This document shows, piece after piece, positions 7,845-16,298 of a DNA stretch of 32,414 nucleotides; the stretch's first letter is position 1; the number at the start of each line of letters is the position of its first letter. Below the pieces are notes generated by a model. The model was not told the DNA's origin and did not search any database. It was given only the letters and a program-made list of their open reading frames with translations. Origin of the DNA: Balneolaceae bacterium (lineage in GTDB: Bacteria; Bacteroidota; Rhodothermia; Balneolales; Balneolaceae); the NCBI GenBank assembly GCA_020832415.1, contig JAFIES010000022.1, forward strand, positions 1-32,414. Direction: 5' to 3'. Position numbers and translations under genes: made by a program.

Positions 7845-9254
7845 CTACAGAATGTAGTGGCTCAGGTCTTTATTTGTTACAATTCCATCGAGCTGTTTGT
7901 GCACGTATGCCTCATCGATCGTTATTTCGCCACTGGAAATATCATCCGGCACAACAAACAGCAGTTCTTCAAGCAGAGAGGATAAAATGGTATGAAGCCT
8001 TCTGGCACCAATGTTCTCTACCTGCTGGTTTACATCGGCTGCTATTCGCGCAATTTCGCGAACTGCACCCTCGGTAAATTCTATGGTTACACCTTCTGAC
8101 TGCAGCATTGCCTGATACTGTTTCGTAAGTGCATTTTTGGGCTGAGTGAGGATGTTGAAGAAATCTTCTTCTGTAAGAGAGTTCAGCTCAACACGAATAG
8201 GGAAACGGCCTTGTAGTTCAGGAATAAGGTCTGAGGGTTTGGAAACATGAAAAGCACCCGATCCAACAAACAGTATATGATCTGTTTTCACAATTCCATG
8301 TTTTGTATTTACTGTACTTCCTTCAACGATGGGCAGGAGGTCACGCTGCACACCCTGGCGGCTCACGTCGGCACCACCACCTTTGTGACCGCTTGAATCG
8401 CTGGCTACTTTGTCAATTTCATCAATGAAAACAATTCCCTGGTTTTGCACACGGTACAATGCTTCCTGCACAGCTGCTTCGTGATCGATAAGCCTTTCTG
8501 ATTCCTGTTCTATCATAATCTCGCGGGCTTCATTGATAGGCAGGGTTCGTTTATTTTTCTTTGCTCCGCGGGTGAGGTTGCCAAGCATATCCTGCAGATT
8601 CACACCCATCTCTTCCATTCCTTGCGGGCCGAATACCTGCATCATAGGAGTTTTTTTGTTGGCAACTTCAATCTCAATCTTTCGATCTTCGAGATCGCCA
8701 TTTTTCAGTTTTTCACGAAATCTTTCCCGTGTGCGTTCATTTAATTCCTCATCGGAGGCAGAATCGGGGTTGAAGCCAACTTCGCCAGATGAAGCGGTTG
8801 ATGTTGCCGGAGCTTTTTTACGAACAGGTGGAATTAAAATATCGAGTATTTTCTCCTCAACAATTTCGGCAGCTTTCTCTTTAACCCGTTCCTGCATCTC
8901 CATCTTAACCATGTTTACGGCAAGATCAGTAAGATCGCGAATCATCGATTCTACATCGCGGCCAACATATCCAACTTCTGTAAATTTTGATGCTTCAACC
9001 TTTACAAAGGGTGCGCCTGCCAGTTTTGCAAGTCTACGGGCAATTTCAGTTTTACCCACACCGGTAGGGCCTATCATTAAAATGTTGTTTGGGATAATCT
9101 CTTCCCGAATTTCAGGGTCCGATTTTAACCGTCTCCATCGATTTCGAAGTGCAATAGAAACGGATCGTTTTGCTTCTTTTTGCCCGACAATATATTTGTC
9201 CAGTTCGGCAACAATCTGCCGGGGCGTTAAATTTTGTTCTTTTATGGTACTCAT
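7845..9254 (-). CDS. hslU: HslU, ATPase subunit of the HslUV protease
   Basis: This 469-residue AAA+ unfoldase feeds substrates to the HslV peptidase in the cytosol. The N-terminus carries the family start LTPRQIVAELDKYIVGQ, Walker A GPTGVGKTE with Lys68, and the pore loop GYVG at residues 95-98. An intermediate (I) domain spans roughly residues 110-245, followed by Walker B GIVFIDEIDK and the sensor segment GARRLHTI. The C-terminus LSHYIL resembles the tail that docks into HslV. The gene begins 6 bases after hslV, the usual order. It is probably cotranscribed with hslV and perhaps rng. Confidence 0.98.
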   Translation of the reverse strand: MSTIKEQNLTPRQIVAELDKYIVGQKEAKRSVSIALRNRWRRLKSDPEIREEIIPNNILMIGPTGVGKTEIARRLAKLAGAPFVKVEASKFTEVGYVGRDVESMIRDLTDLAVNMVKMEMQERVKEKAAEIVEEKILDILIPPVRKKAPATSTASSGEVGFNPDSASDEELNERTRERFREKLKNGDLEDRKIEIEVANKKTPMMQVFGPQGMEEMGVNLQDMLGNLTRGAKKNKRTLPINEAREIMIEQESERLIDHEAAVQEALYRVQNQGIVFIDEIDKVASDSSGHKGGGADVSRQGVQRDLLPIVEGSTVNTKHGIVKTDHILFVGSGAFHVSKPSDLIPELQGRFPIRVELNSLTEEDFFNILTQPKNALTKQYQAMLQSEGVTIEFTEGAVREIARIAADVNQQVENIGARRLHTILSSLLEELLFVVPDDISSGEITIDEAYVHKQLDGIVTNKDLSHYIL

Positions 9255-9260
9255 GGTAAC

Positions 9261-9797
9261 CTAAATGTCTAAAATGGTAAGATTATGATTGGTGTATATG
9301 CAGATGTCTGCTGCAATGTTCAGAGATTTTTCAACAATCTCCCGGGCAGATAAGTTTGGAGCATTATCTTTCAGTGCCCTTGCTGCTGCAAGGGCATACG
9401 AACCTCCGCTGCCTATAGCAAGGATCTGGTCGTCCGGTTCAATTACATCTCCCTGGCCGGAAATAAGCAGGCAGGTTGATTTGTCCATTACTACAAGCAG
9501 CGCTTCAAGTTTTTGAAGGTATTTATCCTTTCGCCACTCTTTAGCCATCTCTACAGCTGCCCGCTGTAAATTGCCATTGTAACTGTTCAGTTTTTCTTCA
9601 AATTTTTCAAACAGGGAAAAAGCATCAGCGGTTGAGCCTGCAAATCCGGCAAGAATGTTGCCATCCTGCAGCTTTCGAACCTTCTTTACTGTGGACTTCA
9701 TTACTACTTTATCGAGAGTGGCTTGTCCATCGCCACCAAGTGCAATTTCACCGTTGTGAATAACTCCAAGAACGGTTGTTGCGTGGAAATTTTTCAT
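9261..9797 (-). CDS. hslV: HslV, threonine peptidase subunit of HslUV
   Basis: This 178-residue proteasome-like peptidase starts [20 protein letters not shown]. The catalytic N-terminal threonine should be Thr7, exposed after removal of a six-residue propeptide; many other HslV proteins lose only the first methionine. LGGDGQATL and [15 protein letters not shown] are typical of the family, and [14 protein letters not shown] comes near the end. It forms a double-ring dodecamer capped by HslU and degrades unfolded or regulatory proteins. It sits 6 bases before hslU and 42 bases after the end of rng. Confidence 0.98.
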   Translation of the reverse strand: MKNFHATTVLGVIHNGEIALGGDGQATLDKVVMKSTVKKVRKLQDGNILAGFAGSTADAFSLFEKFEEKLNSYNGNLQRAAVEMAKEWRKDKYLQKLEALLVVMDKSTCLLISGQGDVIEPDDQILAIGSGGSYALAAARALKDNAPNLSAREIVEKSLNIAADICIYTNHNLTILDI

Positions 9798-9839
9798 ATT
9801 TGTTATTACAAAAAGTTCTTGATTTACTTCTGTGCGAAA

Positions 9840-11579
9840 TTAATTCTGTGGCGCAGGGCGTTTTGGCCGGGGAGGTTTGCTTGAGCGGCGCTTATCATTG
9901 CCGTTTCGTTCATCGTTCGAGTAGAAATCGAGTGTTTTAGAACGATCGTTCTTTCCTTCTTCAACCTCGTTTAACTGCTTTTCGTGTGCTTCAAGCACCT
10001 CATCAAGAGGCTGCCCCTGCAATACCAGATCAGTTATTTCAACTTCTGATCCGGACAGAGTAGCTTTAAACTCATTTAGTGAAATGGATTGATCGGCAAC
10101 AAATGTGATTCGCATTCTGTATTTGAGCATCCATCTCCAGCGCTGGCTGAAAAACCCTTTACACAAAAACGAGCGCAGATACGGGTTCACGTAAATATCC
10201 ACTGCACGGTAATCAGTGCTGAATTTGAATTTGCTTATCCAGCTTTCCACATCAGTTACGATGGTATCTTGGCTAACAACACTTCCGGCTCCGCCACACA
10301 TCGGGCAAACTTTCGATACTGAATTTACTACACTTGGGCGAATACGCTGCCGAGTAATCTGAATCAGCCCGAAATCACTCATGCCAATTACGTTTGTTTT
10401 GGCCTGATCTTTTTTGAACTCTTTTTTGAGCTCATCATAAATTTTCTTTCTGTTTTTACTGTCTCTCAGGTCAATAAAATCAACAACAATAATACCGCCG
10501 ATATCACGAAGCCTCAGCTGTTTTGCTATTTCACGGGCAGCCTCGAGATTGGTTTTGAGGGAGTTATCCTCTTGCTTCTCTTTTGCTGCATACGGGCCGG
10601 AGTTTACATCAACCACATACATCGCTTCAGTCTGCTCAAAAATAAGATAACCGCCGGATGGCATACGTACCCTCGGGCTAAAGATAGAGTTCACATCCTG
10701 GCCGATATTTACATGGTCAAAAACGTGATCTTTTCCTTTGTAGAGCTGCACAGCAGGAAGCATTTTTGGTGCAATCTGAGATACATAGCTTTTAATTGAT
10801 TTGTAAAGCTGATAGTCATCAATCAGAACGCGATCGTACTGTTTTGCAAAGAGATCGCGGATAAGACTTTCTGTGATGTCGAGATCTTTGTAGAGAAGTG
10901 TAGGCGCTTTGGACGATTCAAGTTTATTGAGAATGCGTTCCCATTTTTTCAGGATGGTGCGCATATCCTCTTCAATTGCTTCTTTATCCTGATTTTGAGT
11001 AACTGTTCGCACAATCACGCCAAATCCATCAGGGAGCATAGATCCAACGGTGTTCTTTAATCTTTTTCTCTCACGATTGTTTGTGATCTTTTTCGAGATG
11101 GCGATATACTCGCCCATTGGAATCAGTACAAGAAATCTGCCCGCGATGGTAATATCGGTTGATACCCTCGGTCCCTTTGAACCGATGGGCTCTTTTACAA
11201 CCTGAACAAGAATGTTCTGATTGTTTTTGAGCATTTTACCGGCAAGAATCTGCTTCTCATTGTTCGAAAGTTTATTAAATCGGCTAAGCTCCTCTTTAGC
11301 AGATGAGGGAATTGTTCGCTCACCGTTAAGCATAGTGAGATACGAACCAAGATGATCGCCGGCATCTGAAAAGTGAAGGAAAGCATCTTTTTCCATGCCC
11401 ACATCAATAAAAGCAGCACGGATACCGCTCATTACTTTGTGTACACGGGCAAGATAAATATCACCAACAGTTCGTTGGTTCTCCTCAGACTCTATAAATA
11501 GTTGAGCTAATTCTCCGTTCTCTAAAAGCGCAACCCGGGTTTGTTTGCCCGATGAGTGAATAATAATTTGGTTTTTCAT
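9840..11579 (-). CDS. rng: Ribonuclease E/G family endoribonuclease
   Basis: This 579-residue enzyme has the catalytic core of RNase E/G without the long scaffold domain of E. coli RNase E, so it is closer to RNase G. An S1 RNA-binding domain starts near residue 38 (GDIYLARVHKVMSGIRAAFIDVG). Catalytic Asp324 lies in YVVDVNSG and Asp367 in VVDFIDL; their spacing of 43 matches D303/D346 of E. coli RNase E. The zinc-link motif CPMC is at residues 425-428. The last 40 residues are rich in Arg, Lys and Pro and may bind RNA. Expected roles are rRNA 5' maturation and mRNA decay. A 387-base leader with no clear gene separates it from murA upstream. Confidence 0.96.
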   Translation of the reverse strand: MKNQIIIHSSGKQTRVALLENGELAQLFIESEENQRTVGDIYLARVHKVMSGIRAAFIDVGMEKDAFLHFSDAGDHLGSYLTMLNGERTIPSSAKEELSRFNKLSNNEKQILAGKMLKNNQNILVQVVKEPIGSKGPRVSTDITIAGRFLVLIPMGEYIAISKKITNNRERKRLKNTVGSMLPDGFGVIVRTVTQNQDKEAIEEDMRTILKKWERILNKLESSKAPTLLYKDLDITESLIRDLFAKQYDRVLIDDYQLYKSIKSYVSQIAPKMLPAVQLYKGKDHVFDHVNIGQDVNSIFSPRVRMPSGGYLIFEQTEAMYVVDVNSGPYAAKEKQEDNSLKTNLEAAREIAKQLRLRDIGGIIVVDFIDLRDSKNRKKIYDELKKEFKKDQAKTNVIGMSDFGLIQITRQRIRPSVVNSVSKVCPMCGGAGSVVSQDTIVTDVESWISKFKFSTDYRAVDIYVNPYLRSFLCKGFFSQRWRWMLKYRMRITFVADQSISLNEFKATLSGSEVEITDLVLQGQPLDEVLEAHEKQLNEVEEGKNDRSKTLDFYSNDERNGNDKRRSSKPPRPKRPAPQN

Positions 11580-11966
11580 GTAGGGAAAGCAATTTCTTCA
11601 GCAGCTCGCACAGTTTTTCCTCAATTGCATACTTCTGAAAACAGTTGTATGAAATAGTATTCAACGTATTACAGCGCAACGTGTAAGAGGGGCGAACGGC
11701 TTTGTTATTATAATTCTCGTTAGTTGAAGCGAGGGCAGTGTGATTACCCTCAGCCGCGGAAATATCGTAGCATTGCCCTTGGCGAAAGATCGCATTCAGG
11801 GTATACAAGAAATGGTTGGTAAAAAAGTATATGGTATTGATAATACTTACTATCAGTCTCATTAGAGAATATTCATCACACGTAATTTTCACAACTTAAA
11901 TATAGTGTAAAGTTATCTAATAATTAAATATTGAATGAAGTTAAAGTAAGCGATACCGGTAATAAG
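11580..11966. other. 387-base gap between murA and rng with no supported gene
   Basis: This stretch lies between the murA stop and the rng start on the same strand. A minus-strand frame with an ATG at 11892 runs through it into rng, but its composition is not protein-like to my eye. GAGGG and CCCTC could pair across an 11-base loop near 11730-11750. A weak hairpin around a TAATAAGTTA core just past the murA stop has no U-run. The gap may hold the rng promoter and a long 5' leader. I see no tRNA or known riboswitch. Confidence 0.4.
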
Positions 11967-13235
11967 TTACTGGGGTACTCTTTGGATCGATGCGCCCACA
12001 TCATTCAGCTTCTTTTCAAGCTGTTCATAACCCCTGTCTAAGTGATAGATTCGCAGTATTTCTGATTTGCCTTTTGCCACCATTGCTGCCATCACAAGGC
12101 TTACGCTTGCCCGCAGATCGGTACTCATTACAGAAGCGCCACTCAAAATGGTTTTGCCCTGAATGGTTACTTTGTTTTTTTCCACTCTCAATTTTCCGCC
12201 GAGACGGTTTAGTTCGGGCACATAGCTAAATCTGTCGAAATAAACGGTATCTGTAACCACACTTGTACCGTTTGCCTGTGTCATCAGTGTGGCCCATTGT
12301 GCCTGTAAATCGGTTGGGAAGCCCGGGTAAATTTTTGTGGTTACCGAGACTGGTTGAAGATTAGCGGTTGATTTTATCCGAATTTCTGTCCCATCTATCT
12401 TGAAATCCACACCCAGTTTTTTGAATGAATCAGGGAATTTGCCCAGCTGTTCGGGCCGGCAGCCTGTGAGTGTCAGGTCAGATTCCGGGTGCATTGCAGC
12501 AGCAATCATAAAGGTGCCGGTTTCAATCCTGTCCGGATCGTTTGAGTACTCAATGCCTTTAAGTTCATCAACCTTCCGGATGGTTAACGTATCGGTTCCA
12601 ATACCTTCAATATCGGCTCCCATCTCAGCAAGCATTTTGCAGAGCAGAACCACATCGGGCTCTTTTGCAGCATTTCTGATGATGAACTTTTCAGCTCGTT
12701 TAACCGCTCCAAGTACAAGGTTTATGGTGGCGCCCACACTGCTTGGGTTCAGTGTAAAATCTCCTCCTTCTACAGTGCTGTTTTTGATGGATGCATACAC
12801 ATACCCCTGATCCAGTTCGATGTTAATACCCATCTCTTCAAATCCTTTCAGGTGTAGATCAACCGGCCTTGGGCCCCATGCGCAACCGCCCGGCAGGGAA
12901 ACTTTTGCTTCGCCCGCATTACCAATAAGCGCACCCAACATATAAAATGAAGCACGCATTCTCCGAACCAGTTCGTAGGGTGCTTCAGTATTGTTTAGAT
13001 TTGCCGGATCCAGAACCATGGAGTTGGCATCTTCATTAAAATTGACGGATGTTCCCGTCTCTTCAATTACTTTTTTGAAGGTGTAGATGTCTTTCAGGCG
13101 GGGTATCAGGTTTAGTGTAGTGGGAGAGTTGGCCAGCAGAGCTGCTGCCATCAGAGGCATTGCAGCATTTTTCGAGCCGCTTACAGGTATGGTTCCGATG
13201 AGTGGAGTGGGACCTTCAATAATAAATTTATCCAC
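11967..13235 (-). CDS. murA: UDP-N-acetylglucosamine 1-carboxyvinyltransferase MurA
   Basis: This 422-residue enzyme performs the first committed step of peptidoglycan synthesis, adding enolpyruvate from PEP to UDP-GlcNAc in the cytosol. Lys22 lies in SGSKNAAMP. The catalytic cysteine is Cys118 in LPGGCAWGPRPVDLHLKG; it is present, so the classic enzyme should be fosfomycin-sensitive. GFPTDLQAQWATLMT and the C-terminal LDRGYEQLEKKL are also typical. The start is GTG at 13235, inside the last codons of the biotin carrier gene, giving an 8-base overlap (GTGGATAA). This suggests coupled translation. No second copy is seen in the window. Confidence 0.97.
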   Translation of the reverse strand: MDKFIIEGPTPLIGTIPVSGSKNAAMPLMAAALLANSPTTLNLIPRLKDIYTFKKVIEETGTSVNFNEDANSMVLDPANLNNTEAPYELVRRMRASFYMLGALIGNAGEAKVSLPGGCAWGPRPVDLHLKGFEEMGINIELDQGYVYASIKNSTVEGGDFTLNPSSVGATINLVLGAVKRAEKFIIRNAAKEPDVVLLCKMLAEMGADIEGIGTDTLTIRKVDELKGIEYSNDPDRIETGTFMIAAAMHPESDLTLTGCRPEQLGKFPDSFKKLGVDFKIDGTEIRIKSTANLQPVSVTTKIYPGFPTDLQAQWATLMTQANGTSVVTDTVYFDRFSYVPELNRLGGKLRVEKNKVTIQGKTILSGASVMSTDLRASVSLVMAAMVAKGKSEILRIYHLDRGYEQLEKKLNDVGASIQRVPQ

Positions 13236-13737
13236 GTGGTTTAATTTCTAAAAGTGGTTGTTTTTTTTCTACGTTATCGTTTTTGGATGCCAGAATTTTT
13301 TCAACAACACCATCGGCGGGAGCTTTCAGTTCGTTCTCCATTTTCATGGCTTCAAGAATCAACACAGGCTGGCCGGCTTTTACTTCTTCACCTTCATTGA
13401 CAAGAATTTCAAGAATTTTACCCGGCATTGGCGCTGTTAATGTTCCTACTGAGGCTTTACTATTCGTTGAAAAACCAAGCTTCTCAAGCAGCAGATCATC
13501 TTCATCTTTTACTTGTGCCGTCAGGAAAGATCCATTCACAGAAAATTGAACTTCACCGCCATTCACTGATATGTTATCCACTTTGTAGAGTTTGGTTCCA
13601 ACGCGAAGGAGCAGTTTTTCAGGATTGTTTTGAACAATCTCAAACTCAATGTCCGATTGATCAATTTTTGCCTGAGATAGATTTTCATCAATCTCTATTT
13701 GATAACTTTTCCCTGAAAGTGAACTCTCAAATTTCAT
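13228..13737 (-). CDS. Biotin carboxyl carrier protein (biotin/lipoyl attachment domain)
   Basis: This 169-residue protein has a C-terminal biotinyl domain from about residue 100 (TAPMPGKILEILVNEG), with the biotin-accepting Lys132 in LEAMKMENEL. The N-terminal 95 residues form a short beta-rich region ending in a linker. It resembles carriers of acyl-CoA carboxylases or decarboxylases (propionyl/methylcrotonyl type) more than a typical E. coli AccB, which has a Pro/Ala linker. No carboxylase subunit lies nearby, so the partner enzyme is encoded elsewhere. It starts 2 bases after the stop of the 84-residue gene and overlaps murA by 8 bases, so the three are likely one transcript. Confidence 0.88.
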   Translation of the reverse strand: MKFESSLSGKSYQIEIDENLSQAKIDQSDIEFEIVQNNPEKLLLRVGTKLYKVDNISVNGGEVQFSVNGSFLTAQVKDEDDLLLEKLGFSTNSKASVGTLTAPMPGKILEILVNEGEEVKAGQPVLILEAMKMENELKAPADGVVEKILASKNDNVEKKQPLLEIKPRG

Positions 13738-13739
13738 AA

Positions 13740-13994
13740 CTATATCTGTTTTAGGCCGATCTTGGTTGCTTTAAACGAAAAATCTTCGATGTGATCAGAA
13801 TCATAAAAAGCAGAGGGGGCAGAATTGCTGTCACTGCTCACTTCAATATATCCGTGATTGATCAGCTTGATGAGATCATCCCTGATAGCGCCATAACTGA
13901 ACTCAGTTTCAGTCTGTATATGCTGAAAGGTTTCGGCAAAGATGAGTTCTCTAAGTATCTGTTTTTCTGATGGTGATAATTTTTCGCGTGCCAT
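13740..13994 (-). CDS. Small winged-helix-like protein of unknown function
   Basis: This is an 84-residue protein I cannot assign to a named family. The N-terminal 55 residues look like a winged helix: a first helix SPSEKQILRELIFAE, a second around FQHIQTETEFS, a third, recognition-like helix YGAIRDDLIKLINHGYIEV, and the start of a wing. The C-terminal 30 residues are acidic and then end ATKIGLKQI, a common way for such domains to close. It sits between the lipoprotein gene (57-base gap) and the biotin carrier gene (2-base gap) on the same strand. It could be a small regulator or a protein-interaction domain. The gene is well supported by its tight spacing; the function is open. Confidence 0.7.
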   Translation of the reverse strand: MAREKLSPSEKQILRELIFAETFQHIQTETEFSYGAIRDDLIKLINHGYIEVSSDSNSAPSAFYDSDHIEDFSFKATKIGLKQI

Positions 13995-14051
13995 GTTGTA
14001 AATCTGTATCCGTTGAAGTGTCGAAGATACAAAGTTTCAGGAGGAATTTGA

Positions 14052-14558
14052 TCACTCTATCTTGATATCACCGTATGTAATTACATTATCTCTTCCATCA
14101 GCAATAATAAGCCTGTATAAACCCTGGGGATTTTCAGGTATTCTGGCGATATCCAAAGGGTTCAGATTGATGGAAATGAGCCCCGGGGGGAGGGGTGAAC
14201 GCGCATCCTGATAGATGAATGATGGCCTGTTAAAATCGTGAAGTACATATACACGCACCCCATATACGGCATCCACACCGGTTACCTGCATGTTAATGGT
14301 TAATCTGCCATTGGTCAGAACGGGATTTGGAAAGGGGGGATCAACAATTGCCAATCCCTGGAAAAATGGACCGATCCGCCAGTCGTCGGGATCTGCTTCA
14401 TCATTTACAACTTGTCCGCGATCGTTCGTTCTTGTAAACCCATCAGGCAGGGCAAATGCATCATTCTCAAACTCTCGTTGGCTGTCGTTAGTGCTGCACC
14501 CTGCAAATAGGAAACAAACAATCAGAACTGTGCTTAACAACTTTAAATAATAATACAT
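14052..14558 (-). CDS. Predicted lipoprotein of unknown function
   Basis: This 168-residue protein has an N-terminal signal with a lipobox (LFAGC, lipid-modified Cys21), so it is probably anchored in the periplasmic or outer membrane. After an Asp/Asn-rich linker comes a single beta-rich domain with DPPFPNPV, GVRVYVLHDFNRPSF and LYRLIIADGRDNVITYGDIKIE. The PNPV start and the closing strands resemble an immunoglobulin-like or FlgD-like fold, but I do not recognise the family. It heads the minus-strand run that continues through the 84-residue gene to the biotin carrier and murA genes. Inverted repeats lie just upstream. Confidence 0.75.
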   Translation of the reverse strand: MYYYLKLLSTVLIVCFLFAGCSTNDSQREFENDAFALPDGFTRTNDRGQVVNDEADPDDWRIGPFFQGLAIVDPPFPNPVLTNGRLTINMQVTGVDAVYGVRVYVLHDFNRPSFIYQDARSPLPPGLISINLNPLDIARIPENPQGLYRLIIADGRDNVITYGDIKIE

Positions 14559-14573
14559 GATAAATATGGCCGG

Positions 14574-14603
14574 CAGTTAATCATTTTTAACTGAATGATT
14601 CAG
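14574..14603. promoter_or_regulatory. Two overlapping inverted repeats in the lipoprotein/ArsC-like divergent gap
   Basis: CAGTTAA (14574-14580) and TTAACTG (14587-14593) form a perfect 7-bp dyad across 6 bases. CTGAAT-G-ATTCAG (14591-14603) is a second perfect dyad that shares three bases with the first. They sit 16-45 bases upstream of the lipoprotein start and 58-87 bases upstream of the ArsC-like start, a position suited to an operator controlling either gene. No T-run follows on either strand, so a terminator is unlikely. The role is inferred. Confidence 0.4.
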
Positions 14604-14660
14604 AAAGAGCGCGTAAAAGTTCGTATTTTAAAGTTTAATTAAAATTCTATTTACGAGATA

Positions 14661-15002
14661 ATGATACAAGTTTACGGAATCAAAAATTGCAACAAAATTC
14701 GGGACACCCGCAAGTGGCTCGAAGACAAAGAGATTGAATTTACCTTCTACGATTTAAAAAAAGAACCTCTCACCCGGGAGGAACTTGAAGAGTTTGTACA
14801 CCGAATTGGCCTGGAAGTTCTGGTAAATAAGCGAGGAATGAAATGGCGTCAGCTTGGCTTAAAGGATAAAAATTTGAACGATGATGAACTTTTTGAACAG
14901 TTACTCGAACATCAAACTATGATGAAACGCCCGGTTTTAATAAAAGATGAAGCTATTCTTGTAGGTTATGATGAGGAGGCGTTTGAAGCATTTGTTGAAT
15001 AA
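14661..15002 (+). CDS. ArsC/Spx/YffB-family thioredoxin-fold protein
   Basis: This 113-residue protein matches the ArsC-like family in length. The N-terminus is VYGIKNCNKIRDTRKWL with a single active-site-type Cys10 and no CxxC. A central LVNKRGMKWRQLGL and a late [15 protein letters not shown] follow. The RPVL segment is typical of the group, which covers arsenate reductases, the RNA-polymerase regulator Spx and the uncharacterised YffB proteins. With one cysteine and no ars genes nearby, YffB-like is the safest name; true arsenate reduction is not shown. It starts the plus-strand run with the DUF3108, dut and MFS genes, overlapping the DUF3108 frame by up to 35 bases. Confidence 0.85.
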   Translation: MIQVYGIKNCNKIRDTRKWLEDKEIEFTFYDLKKEPLTREELEEFVHRIGLEVLVNKRGMKWRQLGLKDKNLNDDELFEQLLEHQTMMKRPVLIKDEAILVGYDEEAFEAFVE

Positions 15003-15789
15003 GACAGTACTGATTCTGCTCAGCCTGTTCGTAGTGAATACAGCTGTTGCCCAGAGTGAATTTACATTCGATCGAGATGAACCGCCAACAATGGAAATGC
15101 TGATTGAGGCACGTGAAGTGTTTGAGTACGAAGTAAGTTACGGCTTTTTTACACTCGGATGGGTTGACGTAGAGTTGCTGCCGGATACCACAATCAATGG
15201 TGAAACGGCGTACCATTTGAGAACCCGAATCCGGTCGAACAGCAGAGTGCCTTTTGTGGGAACCCGCATAGTAAACTACGAAAGCATTTTTCAGTACAAT
15301 GATGAGTATCCGTTCAGCCATCTGTTCTGGCGGGATGATATCCACGATGATGAGTATGAGAGTGTGAAAGTAATTTTCGACAGGGAAGAGAATAAAGTTC
15401 ATTTTTATGAGCATGGTGAATTCGACTCATCACTCGAACTGGTTGAACCCGCTAGTGGCGGCGATATTATCTTCTTCTATTCAAGACTATTTGCAGGCCT
15501 TGAAGAGCCTTACAATTTACCGGCGTTTATTGAAGGTGAAATGGGCATGGTAACGGCAAGCAGCAGTTCAAAAACAGAGCGCAGAAGCTATGATGCGTTC
15601 AATGAACCGATTGAGACCTTTTTAAGTGAAGGCACTGCTGATGTTGATGGTCCGTTCGGCTTTCGGGGCCGGTTCAGGTCCTGGTTTTCAACGGATGATT
15701 TAAGGGTTCCTGTAGAAGCCCATGTACGTGTAATTTTCGGAAATGTAAAAGTGAGGCTTATCTCTTATGAGCGAAATGGCTCAGGTTAA
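14968..15789 (+). CDS. DUF3108 exported protein
   Basis: This protein is up to 273 residues long, with a signal peptide ([16 protein letters not shown]) and the DUF3108 pattern: [38 protein letters not shown], and a closing [17 protein letters not shown]. Family members are beta-rich envelope proteins of unknown function. The start is uncertain. ATG at 14968 overlaps the ArsC-like gene by 35 bases. A strong GAGGAGG at 14973-14979 lies 12 bases before TTG at 14992 and 15 bases before TTG at 14995, either of which would give a more usual signal peptide. The 3' end overlaps dut by 23 bases. Confidence 0.85.
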   Translation: MMRRRLKHLLNKTVLILLSLFVVNTAVAQSEFTFDRDEPPTMEMLIEAREVFEYEVSYGFFTLGWVDVELLPDTTINGETAYHLRTRIRSNSRVPFVGTRIVNYESIFQYNDEYPFSHLFWRDDIHDDEYESVKVIFDREENKVHFYEHGEFDSSLELVEPASGGDIIFFYSRLFAGLEEPYNLPAFIEGEMGMVTASSSSKTERRSYDAFNEPIETFLSEGTADVDGPFGFRGRFRSWFSTDDLRVPVEAHVRVIFGNVKVRLISYERNGSG

Positions 15790-16228
15790 ACTATTCTTCC
15801 AAAAACTGGACAATCTTGGCAATCTGCCTTTGCCGGGTTACGAAACACCCCACTCTGCGGGAATGGATATTCGGGCTGCAATCGCTGAGCCAATCGAGCT
15901 GAAACCGGGAAGCAGGGTACTCATTCCCACCGGATTTAAAATGGCGTTACCCACAGGGTACGAAGCACAAATCAGGCCGAGAAGTGGACTTGCCTATCGA
16001 AACGGTATAACGATGCTCAACTCCCCCGGCACCATTGATGCCGACTACAGGGGAGAGGTAAAAGTACTGGCGATAAATCACGGTGATGAAGTATTTACAA
16101 TCAACCACGGCGACAGAATTGCACAGATGGTTATTGCACCTGTACTGCAAGCAGAGGTAACTGTTGTGAATTCCCTGCCTGATACAGAGCGCGGACAAGG
16201 CGGATTTGGAAGCACCGGAGTGAAATAG
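15767..16228 (+). CDS. dut: Deoxyuridine 5'-triphosphate nucleotidohydrolase (dUTPase)
   Basis: This 153-residue trimeric dUTPase hydrolyses dUTP to dUMP and pyrophosphate, keeping uracil out of DNA and supplying thymidylate synthesis. All five family motifs are present in order: [40 protein letters not shown] and [10 protein letters not shown]. The start ATG at 15767 is inside the DUF3108 gene; an ATG at 15776 is an alternative that would lose three residues. Together with the dCTP deaminase at 3614 it gives a complete dCTP to dUMP route in this window, though the two genes are far apart. Confidence 0.97.
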   Translation: MSEMAQVKLFFQKLDNLGNLPLPGYETPHSAGMDIRAAIAEPIELKPGSRVLIPTGFKMALPTGYEAQIRPRSGLAYRNGITMLNSPGTIDADYRGEVKVLAINHGDEVFTINHGDRIAQMVIAPVLQAEVTVVNSLPDTERGQGGFGSTGVK

Positions 16229-16298
16229 CCGCCAGTTTTGTTACTCCTCAAATAAAGCAACAAGAGATCTCTCTCTTTCTTAATCACCTCTTACAGCA

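Noticed and set aside
8533-9264. 243-codon plus-strand open frame antisense to hslU
   Set aside because: It lies entirely opposite a well-conserved hslU, is Ser/Arg/Ile-rich with no recognisable domain, and is explained by codon bias on the coding strand.
11485-11892. 135-codon minus-strand open frame across the rng leader and rng 5' end
   Set aside because: It overlaps the conserved rng start in another frame and its composition shows no domain, signal or motif.
14661-15002. Naming the ArsC-like protein an arsenate reductase
   Set aside because: It has a single cysteine, no ars neighbours, and resembles YffB/Spx proteins as much as ArsC.
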